A DNA stretch of 7,509 nt from Pseudomonadales bacterium (GCA_020443005.1 JAGRJA010000378.1:1-7509); one strand, 5' to 3'. Positions 1 to 5,855 are shown, counted from the stretch's first letter. Notes: generated by a model from the letters alone, not told the origin. Numbers and translations are program-made.

Positions 1-106
1 AGGTTTTGCACTAATGCCATGCAGGACTTTCCGTTTTAATTTTGATCGTGTTAGGCTGCTCCCTTAAGTTGCAATCGTATAAACACTGGCAAACTATCGT
101 CATCGT

Positions 107-111
107 AAGGA
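107..111 (+). promoter_or_regulatory. Ribosome binding site AAGGA that decides the start of the first gene
   Basis: AAGGA touches the upstream ATG at 112 with no spacer, but lies 6 nt before the ATG at 118. Normal Shine-Dalgarno spacing therefore favours 118, which gives a signal peptide beginning MKKTHF. Upstream, TATAAA at 78-83 could be a -10 box, but no good -35 hexamer sits at the right distance, so I do not call a promoter. Confidence 0.6.
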
Positions 112-117
112 ATGAAC

Positions 118-1131
118 ATGAAAAAAACTCACTTCGTACCCCAAAAACTGGCACGCGTCACTTTTGTAGCAAGCATGTTGTTGATGGGTGGTGCAAGCGT
201 TCAGGCTGCCCCCGGTAGCGATTTTGACAATGATGGTGATGATGATGTTTTGCTGCGCCATGTTGTCAATAACAACTACCAGCGTTATACGGTTCAGTCC
301 GGGCAGGTAACCGGCTGGGTCGGGCTTGGTGTGCCAGCTACCTACATAGCTGCCAATTGGGTGCATCAGGCCAATATTGATACCGATGGTGATGGTGACA
401 AGGATATTCTGATTACCAATACTACAGATGGAAAGTGGCGGGTGCTGATTATGGAGAATGGTCTTTATCAGAGTAACAGTCCGCTCTGGATGAATTCCTC
501 ACTCTCATACAGCTTTGCCGGTGCCGGCGACCTTGATGGTGATGGTGATGATGATGTGATTCTGCGAAACACCAGTACCGGTACTTACCAGAAAAACCTG
601 ATTCAGGCGACTGCAGTAGCTCTGAAGGCGAACTTGCCACTATGGGGTGGTGCATACACGCTTGAGGTTCTGGGTGATTTTGACGGTGACCTTGATGACG
701 ATGTGCTTATGCGCAACAGCTCAACGGGCGGTTATGTCCGTTTTGATATGCAAGGCGGCAACATTGCTGATAGTGGTGGCCTGTTTCCAATTTATAAAAG
801 CAGTGACTACATTCTGCAAGTCGCAGGCGATCTTGATGCCGATGGCGATGATGATTTGCTGGTCAGAAGCACATCAACGGGCAGCTGGGTTTCTTTCATC
901 ATGCAGAATAACCTTGTGCAAAGCACTCTTTCGCAGGGTAATTTGTATAAAAGTAGTGACTGGGCTTTTCAGGCCTTTGGTGATTATGACAATGATGGTG
1001 ATGACGACATACTTTTGAGGGATATTGTAACAACAGCCGACTGGCGGCGTTTTAATGTGCAGACAGGAAGTGTCACCGGCAACATCGTATTTGGCTTGTT
1101 CAGCAGTTTTAATGTAACGATTCAGGACTGA
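118..1131 (+). CDS. Secreted FG-GAP/VCBS-type beta-propeller protein with six calcium-loop repeats
   Basis: From the ATG at 118 the protein has 337 residues. Residues 1-30 form a Sec signal peptide: KK at the N-terminus, a hydrophobic core around 13-26, and a VQA|AP cleavage site. Nearly all the rest consists of six repeats of about 50 residues. Each carries an Asp-rich loop (DFDNDGDDD type) at about 35-43, 88-96, 138-146, 187-195, 238-246 and 289-297, followed by a VLLRN-like strand. These loops are typical of the calcium-binding loops of FG-GAP/integrin-alpha-like propellers, so a calcium-stabilised extracellular or periplasmic propeller is the likely fold. The mature protein has no cysteine and no visible catalytic domain, anchor or sorting tail. 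It lines up blade by blade with the C-terminal third of the 3034-5358 product. The loop of blade 4 (DFDGDLDDD) has Leu where Gly is usual. The gene is followed by its own terminator and appears monocistronic. A role in binding or adhesion is possible but unproven. Confidence 0.88.
   Translation: MKKTHFVPQKLARVTFVASMLLMGGASVQAAPGSDFDNDGDDDVLLRHVVNNNYQRYTVQSGQVTGWVGLGVPATYIAANWVHQANIDTDGDGDKDILITNTTDGKWRVLIMENGLYQSNSPLWMNSSLSYSFAGAGDLDGDGDDDVILRNTSTGTYQKNLIQATAVALKANLPLWGGAYTLEVLGDFDGDLDDDVLMRNSSTGGYVRFDMQGGNIADSGGLFPIYKSSDYILQVAGDLDADGDDDLLVRSTSTGSWVSFIMQNNLVQSTLSQGNLYKSSDWAFQAFGDYDNDGDDDILLRDIVTTADWRRFNVQTGSVTGNIVFGLFSSFNVTIQD
220..1110 (+). repeat. Six in-frame repeats of about 150 bp encoding propeller blades
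   Basis: GAT/GAC-rich blocks recur about every 147-159 bp, each encoding DxDxDGDDD followed by a hydrophobic strand. The copies have diverged at the nucleotide level outside the Asp codons, so the array looks old and maintained for protein structure rather than recently expanded. Confidence 0.8.
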
Positions 1132-1147
1132 TAAAAACCACATCGAG

Positions 1148-1173
1148 AAAACCGGCCAGGTGCCGGTTTTTTT
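1148..1173 (+). terminator. Rho-independent terminator of the first propeller gene
   Basis: AAAACCGGC (1148-1156) pairs perfectly with GCCGGTTTT (1162-1170) around the 5-nt loop CAGGT, and a run of seven T covers 1167-1173. It begins 16 nt after the stop codon, so it closes the 118-1131 transcript and separates it from the structured RNA region downstream. Confidence 0.9.
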
Positions 1174-1201
1174 GTGCGTACTGTCGAGGTTGAAAACTTT
1201 T

Positions 1202-1241
1202 CTGCATGCAGTGAACCTTTCCCGAAAAACCTGCGTATAGA
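1202..1241 (+). promoter_or_regulatory. Candidate promoter of the small RNA, with an upstream palindrome
   Basis: TATAGA at 1236-1241 is a reasonable -10 box and predicts a start near 1247-1249, directly before the first hairpin of the RNA. No good -35 hexamer lies 16-18 nt upstream; the nearest sequence is a weak GTGAAC at 1211-1216. A perfect 10-bp palindrome, CTGCATGCAG, occupies 1202-1211 and is centred about 41.5 bp before the predicted start. That is where an activator would sit at a promoter with a poor -35. The promoter is inferred from position and motif only. Confidence 0.45.
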
Positions 1242-1247
1242 AAAGCA

Positions 1248-1391
1248 AGTTTTGAAAATGTACCCCCTGCATTTTCAGGATGACTCTCCATGGCGCTTTC
1301 CCCCTGCATCCCGTAAAGCGCCCAACGGTGGGCAGTTGTGCCCACTACTTGCAGATCAGGCCTCACTTCCCTTCCTGATCTGCTTTTTTTT
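1248..1391 (+). ncRNA. Candidate trans-acting small RNA of about 144 nt with four hairpins and C-rich loops
   Basis: Four non-overlapping hairpins follow one another. Hairpin 1: TGAAAATG (1253-1260) with CATTTTCA (1270-1277), extendable by wobble pairs to 1249/1281, loop TACCCCCTG. Hairpin 2: GGCGCTTT (1292-1299) with AAAGCGCC (1315-1322), loop 1300-1314 starting CCCCCTGCAT. Hairpin 3: GTGGGCA (1328-1334) with TGCCCAC (1339-1345), loop GTTG. Hairpin 4: GCAGATCAGG (1351-1360) with CCTGATCTGC (1374-1383), then eight T. All four core stems are perfect. A -10-like box places the 5' end at the base of hairpin 1. No gene follows on this strand before the terminator, which argues against a cis-acting leader. 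Only one GGA is present, so it is not a CsrA-type sponge. The C-rich loops suggest pairing with G-rich ribosome binding sites, and the U-tail suggests Hfq binding; both are inference. I do not recognise the RNA family. It could instead be a fragment processed from a longer transcript. Confidence 0.68.
1351..1391 (+). terminator. Strong Rho-independent terminator ending the candidate small RNA
   Basis: A perfect 10-bp stem (1351-1360 with 1374-1383) encloses a 13-nt pyrimidine-rich loop and is followed directly by eight T (1384-1391). The T-run lies only on the + side, which fixes the direction of transcription. It is about 200 bp beyond the terminator of the upstream gene, so it must serve a separate transcript. 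Confidence 0.88.
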
Positions 1392-1554
1392 GCCTCTCTG
1401 TTTTGTCTGCAGGCCCTTTATCAATAAGGTTGTAACGGCATGGCCCGATGACACCCGGGTTTTTCAAAATCTTTTTCAGTTCATGTTCTTTGCCCGGGCC
1501 TGACAGTGTGCGTGAAAACAGAAAAGAGGAATGCCGGACATCCCGGTTGCCGGG
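1392..1554. other. Intergenic tail between the small RNA and the convergent cyclase gene
   Basis: No credible gene is seen. CCCGGG-containing palindromes lie at 1453-1460 and 1492-1499, and a short CCCGG-TTG-CCGGG hairpin lies at 1542-1554, directly downstream of the cyclase stop on the minus strand. That hairpin has no adjacent T-run on the minus strand, so I do not call it a terminator with confidence. Confidence 0.5.
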
Positions 1555-2700
1555 TCAGGCTTCAGCCATACGCCAGGTGTTTTTTTCTTTCTTGGCGGCA
1601 TACATGGCCTCGTCGGCTTTTTTACAAAATTCATCAATCGTAAATTCATTGGAGTAAAAAACAACACCCAGGCTGGCGCCTACCGAAACCTCCTTGCCAT
1701 CTATGATGATGCTTTCATTCACTGCAGACAGTATTTTCGTCAAAATGCCATTCAGCGTCGACGTGTTGCTGGATACCCCCTGCAAAATAATGGCAAACTC
1801 ATCGCCACCCAGCCTTGCAACCGTATCGACATTTCTTACCATGGCACTTAGCCGCTGGCTTATTACCTGAAGCACAATATCGCCTGCATGATGTCCCAAT
1901 CGGTCATTTACCGGCTTGAAACCGTCAAGGTCAAAGAATACAAGCCCGAGTTGTTGCCCGCTAACCTCACTGTTACGAATGGCCAGCTGCAGGCGGTGAT
2001 AAAATTCCGGCCGGTTAGGCAGGCCGGTTAATGCATCATGAGTTGCATCCCACTGGTACTTGTTGCGCTCCTTTTCCAGTTCCATTTGTAGCCGGTTGGT
2101 CAGCAATTCATAGAATATCAGGCTGGAAACCACCATGATCGCGCCAATAATAGGCACGGAGAGCGCAAGTGTTTGTGTAATCAAGGCATTCGGGATTGCC
2201 TGAACAGGTGTGTAGATGCCAAAAATCTCAAGCAGGCAGGAGGTGATCGTGCCAAGGATAGTAATAAAGGCCCATACAATGCCGATACGCAAACCCATCA
2301 GCACAAAGCCGAACACGGCGGGCAAAGCAATCAGGCTGGTAATCGGTGAGCCGGTGTAACCACCGGTGATGCTGATACCAATTGAACATGAAAGAAAAAC
2401 ACCGGCCAGTGTGAACATGCCGGCAGCCAGCACATTTTTCAGGAACCAGAGACAAGCTGCCCCGGCCAAATACAGCACGATAGCGGAAAAAACGACGATA
2501 CGGCCATAAACAACCGTTTCAGGTGCAACGGAAGAGAGAAAGAACTCCACATAAAGCACCGAAAGCAGGCAAAAGAACAGATTAACGGACAGAACAGCTA
2601 CGGTGAGTGCGGCACGAATATGATTTTTGATGTTGCCGTTCATGTTTTCAGGCATCAAGGTTTTTATAAGAGCGGGAATAGGAATGTTTGAGGGTTTCAT
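1555..2700 (-). CDS. Membrane-bound diguanylate cyclase (GGDEF domain)
   Basis: The 381-residue protein has two parts. Residues about 27-197 form some six hydrophobic segments (roughly 27-54, 66-86, 90-112, 119-135, 138-160 and 175-197), a membrane sensor domain resembling the MASE class that I cannot assign to a named subfamily. A charged linker (about 200-215) leads into a complete GGDEF domain (about 216-378). Visible landmarks are DALTGLPNR (222-230), the metal-binding FFDLDGFK with Asp257, the GGDEF active-site motif (298-302), and the RxxD inhibitory I-site (289-292) exactly five residues before it. The enzyme should therefore convert two GTP to c-di-GMP at the inner membrane and be product-inhibited. 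No EAL or HD-GYP domain is fused. The ATG at 2700 has AAGGAG 10 nt upstream. The gene stands alone, divergent from the PhoX-like gene and convergent with the small RNA. The signal it senses is unknown. Confidence 0.93.
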   Translation of the reverse strand: MKPSNIPIPALIKTLMPENMNGNIKNHIRAALTVAVLSVNLFFCLLSVLYVEFFLSSVAPETVVYGRIVVFSAIVLYLAGAACLWFLKNVLAAGMFTLAGVFLSCSIGISITGGYTGSPITSLIALPAVFGFVLMGLRIGIVWAFITILGTITSCLLEIFGIYTPVQAIPNALITQTLALSVPIIGAIMVVSSLIFYELLTNRLQMELEKERNKYQWDATHDALTGLPNRPEFYHRLQLAIRNSEVSGQQLGLVFFDLDGFKPVNDRLGHHAGDIVLQVISQRLSAMVRNVDTVARLGGDEFAIILQGVSSNTSTLNGILTKILSAVNESIIIDGKEVSVGASLGVVFYSNEFTIDEFCKKADEAMYAAKKEKNTWRMAEA

Positions 2701-2710
2701 TAAACGCCAT

Positions 2711-2716
2711 CTCCTT
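2711..2716 (-). promoter_or_regulatory. Ribosome binding site AAGGAG of the diguanylate cyclase gene
   Basis: On the minus strand AAGGAG lies 10 nt upstream of the ATG at 2700. A second ATG (2708-2710) lies closer but opens only a short reading frame that soon stops, so 2700 is the chosen start. Confidence 0.65.
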
Positions 2717-2773
2717 GGTGTTTCACTTTTCCTGTCGTTTCGCTTTTCCTGTGTTGATCCTCAGGCTGAATAC

Positions 2774-2830
2774 AAGGTTAACACCTTATCCGTTTTTTGC
2801 AAAAAACCGGTTGTTCTATACCTTGATCAA
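2774..2830. promoter_or_regulatory. Cluster of short palindromes between divergent genes
   Basis: Three dyad symmetries lie in the spacer between the cyclase and the PhoX-like gene: AAGGT-TAAC-ACCTT (2774-2787), the perfect 16-bp GTTTTTTGCAAAAAAC (2792-2807) and TTGATCAA (2823-2830). They could be operators for one or both divergent genes. No T-run or coding function explains them. AT-rich sequence from 2884 to 2930 probably holds the promoter of the + strand gene, but I cannot place a convincing -35/-10 pair. Confidence 0.35.
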
Positions 2831-3018
2831 TGCATGCGAGTATGGTTTTCTGGTCTGCCACAGGATAATTTATAACAAGTGATGTTTTTTTTATTCAAAA
2901 GCGCAGAATTATTTTATTTGTCCTTTAAAAATGCGGTGTACAAATGTCGATAGTTTCAACACAGCAACAATGCAATTCGCATTTTGGCGATTCCATTGTT
3001 TTTACTGCCAACCTTTTC

Positions 3019-3023
3019 AAGGA
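3019..3023 (+). promoter_or_regulatory. Ribosome binding site AAGGA that sets the start of the PhoX-like gene at 3034
   Basis: AAGGA lies 10 nt before the ATG at 3034. The in-frame ATG at 2944 has no Shine-Dalgarno sequence and would bury the signal peptide behind 30 polar residues. The downstream start is therefore preferred, leaving 2944-3033 as leader. Confidence 0.65.
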
Positions 3024-3033
3024 CCCGAGTATT

Positions 3034-5358
3034 ATGAAAAACCTTTTTAATTCTTCTTGTGCAAAATGGGGCCCGGTTTTTCTGGGAGCAGCCTCTTTTT
3101 CTTTCTGGAGTGCCACCGCGATTGCGCTCGACGGCGGTACCTTGCGTCTTTCAACCAACAACGGCTGGAAGGCGTTTGAAATTATTTCCCAGGGCGACAA
3201 CCCGGGTGGTGACGGTTACAGCCACACCATGCCCGGCACTTTTGACGGTACGGGTGCTGTGCTGGTAAACAGCTCCACACTGCGCATTCAGGTTAACCAC
3301 GAAACCAGTGATGCCAGCATAAGCGAAGTTGATCTTGATATTGCCAGCCTGCAATCGGCCATCAGCAATATGATTGCCAGCAGCAATACCGGTGGCGTGA
3401 GTTTTGTGACAGCTGCCCGGCAGGCGTATGACCGCTGGAGCAGCGATGGCGGCTCCAGCTGGACCACAACCAGCGATACTTCCAATACCAGCTTCTACCG
3501 GTTTTGTTCTGCCCAGTCCTATGAACCGGATACATTTGGCGTAAACCGGGGTTTTGTCGATCACCTTTATATCACCGGCGAAGAAGGCAGCACCAATCGC
3601 CTGTTTGTACTTGATAGCGCCACCCGCGATTTCTATCAGCTGAGCGGTGTGGTGGGTGATGCTTCAGGTGTGTTGGGCGGTATTGGGGGCATGCCTTATG
3701 ATGCCTGGGAAAACGCTGCGCTGATTGATACAGGCGAAACAGAGCACATTGCCCTGATGTTGTCACCCGATGGCGGCTCGAAAAACCTGCAACTTTATAT
3801 AGGCATTAAAGGCAAGGATGCCAACGGCGACAACTCCAGCAGTTTTCTGGCGCGAAATGGCCTGGCTTACGGCAGTTATTTCTACTTCAAGGCATCGCTA
3901 CCCGACACCATTGGCAATACCAACAATGGTACTTTTGATGCAAGCGCTACCGGCGCCCTGAATGCAACAAAAATGGAAGATGTCGATACCAGCCCGAGCA
4001 ACCCGAGCCGGGTTGTGCTGGGCAACCAGAATTACGGCGTGTTCACTTTTGATATGAGCCTTGATTTTAGCGGTGGCAATTTCAATGCCGGTTCATCTGC
4101 GTTTACCGTAACCATGATTGATGCTTTTGGCGATACCCTGAGTAATGCTGATAATGTCGAATGGACAGCCGCAACAACACTGGGTGCTACAAGCTATCCC
4201 GATGGCCTGATTTTCGTTAACGAAGACAACAGCAGTGGTGAAATCTGGCAAATGGAGCCCGATGGCAGCAATCAGACGAAAGTGGGGCAAACAACCGTTG
4301 GTGCAGAATCCTCCGGGGTTTTTGACCTGTCGGAATTTGTTGGTTACAAACCGGCCAGTATCATGTTAACGGTCAACCAGGGTTCACCTTCTTCCATGAG
4401 CGTGCTGATAAACCCGAATGCCGAGATCGATGCTGCCGTAATGGCCTCTACCGGCGAAAGTGACTTTGATGCCGATGGCGATGACGATATTCTGTTGAGA
4501 AGCACAGCGGGCAACAACTGGCGTCTTTTCAGTCTTGAAAGCGGCGCTGTAACCGGCAGTAGTGCTTATGGTGCCTATGCCAGTGGCGATTGGGTGCATG
4601 TGGCCAATCTTGATGTCGATGCCGACCTCGACAAGGATGTTCTGCTGCGAAACACTTCAACCGGCGTATGGCGCGTATTCATTACCGACAATGGCGCTGT
4701 TGTAAGTAATACTGCCTTGAGCGGTGTGTTCACTTCTGCCGATTACAGTTTCCAGGCAGCAATTGATGCCGATGGTGATGGCGATGAAGATCTGCTGTTG
4801 CGCAACAGCGTAGATGGCAAATGGAAGCTCTTCACACTGGAGTCAGGCGCAGTTACCGGTAACAGCAGTTTCAACCTGTGGGCCAGCAGTAACTACACCC
4901 TGGCAGCAACAGGTGATTTTGATGGCGATGGTGATGACGATGTCCTGCTGCGTGGCACAGATGGCAAGTATCGCCTGTTCACCGTTCAGTCAGGCAATGT
5001 TACGGGCTTCTCCGGCATCGGTGAAATCTATGCCTCCAGTGACTACACAGTACAGGTTGCCAGTGATTTTGATGGCGATGGAGACGATGACCTGATCATT
5101 CGTAGCACCAGCAGCGGTAACTGGCGTTTGTACCAGATGCAGAACAATGCAGTAGCCGGTTCTGCAGCCATTTATCCTTATCAGGGTACAGACTGGGTTT
5201 TGCAAAGCGAAGGTGACTTCGATGGTGATGGTGATTCCGATCTGCTGTTAAGAAACAGTACGGGCACCTGGAAGTTATTCACCGTACAGGCTGCTGCAAT
5301 TACCGGAAACAGTCAGGTCAACCTTTACAGCAGCACAGACTGGCAAATACAGAAATAA
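3034..5358 (+). CDS. Secreted two-part protein: DUF839/PhoX-like domain plus C-terminal FG-GAP propeller
   Basis: From 3034 the protein has 774 residues. Residues 1-31 are a Sec signal peptide ending AIA|LD. Residues about 32-470 resemble the DUF839/PhoX family of calcium-dependent secreted phosphatases and related beta-propellers. Landmarks are VNHE (87-90), RFCSA (156-160), TGEEGS (181-186), WENAAL (225-230), KMEDVD (313-318) and FVNEDNSSGEIW (394-405). The acidic residues in these motifs are the kind that bind calcium or iron in PhoX. I judge the family by motif pattern only, so phosphomonoesterase activity is a hypothesis. Residues 476-774 hold six repeats of about 50 residues with DFDGDGDDD-type loops at about 477, 527, 578, 628, 678 and 728, forming a second propeller that matches the 118-1131 product blade for blade. 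The mature protein has a single Cys and no visible anchor. It ends at a strong terminator and appears monocistronic. The C-terminal module may bind a surface or ligand and position the N-terminal domain. Confidence 0.8.
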   Translation: MKNLFNSSCAKWGPVFLGAASFSFWSATAIALDGGTLRLSTNNGWKAFEIISQGDNPGGDGYSHTMPGTFDGTGAVLVNSSTLRIQVNHETSDASISEVDLDIASLQSAISNMIASSNTGGVSFVTAARQAYDRWSSDGGSSWTTTSDTSNTSFYRFCSAQSYEPDTFGVNRGFVDHLYITGEEGSTNRLFVLDSATRDFYQLSGVVGDASGVLGGIGGMPYDAWENAALIDTGETEHIALMLSPDGGSKNLQLYIGIKGKDANGDNSSSFLARNGLAYGSYFYFKASLPDTIGNTNNGTFDASATGALNATKMEDVDTSPSNPSRVVLGNQNYGVFTFDMSLDFSGGNFNAGSSAFTVTMIDAFGDTLSNADNVEWTAATTLGATSYPDGLIFVNEDNSSGEIWQMEPDGSNQTKVGQTTVGAESSGVFDLSEFVGYKPASIMLTVNQGSPSSMSVLINPNAEIDAAVMASTGESDFDADGDDDILLRSTAGNNWRLFSLESGAVTGSSAYGAYASGDWVHVANLDVDADLDKDVLLRNTSTGVWRVFITDNGAVVSNTALSGVFTSADYSFQAAIDADGDGDEDLLLRNSVDGKWKLFTLESGAVTGNSSFNLWASSNYTLAATGDFDGDGDDDVLLRGTDGKYRLFTVQSGNVTGFSGIGEIYASSDYTVQVASDFDGDGDDDLIIRSTSSGNWRLYQMQNNAVAGSAAIYPYQGTDWVLQSEGDFDGDGDSDLLLRNSTGTWKLFTVQAAAITGNSQVNLYSSTDWQIQK
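4462..5355 (+). repeat. Six in-frame repeats of about 150 bp encoding the C-terminal propeller
   Basis: Asp-codon-rich blocks recur about every 150 bp and encode DxDxDGDDD followed by LLLRN-like strands and a KLFTxxSGxVTG strand. Blade 2 (DVDADLDKD) lacks the usual Gly and has Lys before the last Asp. The protein ends at the strand that would precede a seventh Asp loop. Confidence 0.8.
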
Positions 5359-5378
5359 GCCTGGTTTCAGGCAGAAAG

Positions 5379-5409
5379 AAAAGGGCTGCCCGCGGGTAGC
5401 CCTTTTTTT
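5379..5409 (+). terminator. Terminator between convergent genes, probably bidirectional
   Basis: AAAAGGGCT (5379-5387) pairs with AGCCCTTTT (5398-5406), with three further pairs inside closing a CGCG tetraloop; seven T cover 5403-5409. Read on the minus strand the same stem is followed by a T-rich stretch (TTTTCTTTCT), so it can also end the cNMP-binding gene, whose stop lies 17 nt away. A small GCCTG-GTTT-CAGGC hairpin (5359-5372) precedes it right after the stop codon at 5356-5358. Confidence 0.9.
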
Positions 5410-5425
5410 ATTGGGTCGTGCCTGG

Positions 5426-5788
5426 CTAAGCGATAATCTTGTCCATATGGCGCAAGCGATTCACCAGCACACGCATCACATGCAAGGCAAAAAAGGGTGT
5501 TTCCTGAACCATAAACAAAAAGCGCTTCTTGCCAACAACAGCCAGACGACAATCGGTTTTGGCAATGGCACTCGCGCTGCGTTTGCTCGCCTCAATCATC
5601 GACATCTCGCCCAGCATGCCACCTTTTTCCACGGTTTCCACAATGGCACCATTAACCTGTAACTCCAGCTGACCCTCAAGCACAACAAACATCGACTCGC
5701 CAGCTTCACCCCCCTGTTCAAACAGCATTTCACCGGCCTTTAACGACAGGGTTTCACTGCTTTTATCAAATAAATGATCAAGATTCAT
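5426..5788 (-). CDS. Stand-alone cyclic-nucleotide-binding domain protein (CRP/cNMP fold, no output domain)
   Basis: The 120-residue protein is a single CNB domain. It shows LKAGEMLFEQGG (16-27), ESMFVVLEGQLEL (31-43), and the phosphate-binding cassette LGEMSMIEASKRSASA (59-74). The Glu at 61 and Arg at 70 that contact the cyclic nucleotide ribose and phosphate are both present, so binding of cAMP or cGMP is plausible. A C-terminal amphipathic helix (about 99-117) follows. The HTH DNA-binding domain of CRP/FNR regulators (about 80 more residues) is absent, and so is any kinase or channel domain. The stop codon is clean and a terminator follows, so this is a genuine short form rather than a frameshifted regulator. 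The start chosen is ATG 5788; a TTG at 5803 would add five residues. Neither has a strong ribosome binding site. Such proteins may act through a partner; none is evident here. Confidence 0.85.
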   Translation of the reverse strand: MNLDHLFDKSSETLSLKAGEMLFEQGGEAGESMFVVLEGQLELQVNGAIVETVEKGGMLGEMSMIEASKRSASAIAKTDCRLAVVGKKRFLFMVQETPFFALHVMRVLVNRLRHMDKIIA

Positions 5789-5855
5789 AAAATAAACCGC
5801 CAAAGTCGTGTGGTTAATATCAAGGGTGAAGCGTACAAGCTTGACCGACTCAAAA

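Noticed and set aside
449..655. Minus-strand frame with a run of seven His
   Set aside because: It is the reverse complement of the GATGGTGATGATGAT codons of a DGDGDDD calcium loop. It is an artefact of the propeller repeat, not a gene.
220..1020. GATGGTGATGGTGAT blocks as a microsatellite or CRISPR-like array
   Set aside because: Spacing of about 150 bp, divergence between copies and perfect reading-frame maintenance show that these are protein repeats.
1109..1366. Minus-strand frames of 85 and 132 codons (1109-1366, 874-1272)
   Set aside because: They overlap the propeller gene, its terminator and the hairpins, with no initiation signal and no recognisable domain.
1248..1391. CsrA/RsmA-sequestering RNA
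   Set aside because: That class has many GGA loops. Here only one GGA occurs, not in a loop, and the loops are C-rich instead.
1442..1464. Possible second terminator: GGCCCG pairing with CGGGTT followed by T
   Set aside because: Only four Watson-Crick pairs plus two wobbles, with an 8-nt loop. It is too weak next to the strong terminator at 1351-1391.
1174..1503. A 109-codon + strand frame across the small-RNA region
   Set aside because: It starts at the distal end of the upstream terminator, has no ribosome binding site, runs through the hairpins and the T8 terminator, and has an unnatural composition. The RNA structure explains the region better.
2880..3033. c-di-GMP riboswitch in the leader of the PhoX-like gene
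   Set aside because: Tempting because a cyclase gene is adjacent, but I see none of the conserved GEMM core sequence or a suitable paired structure.
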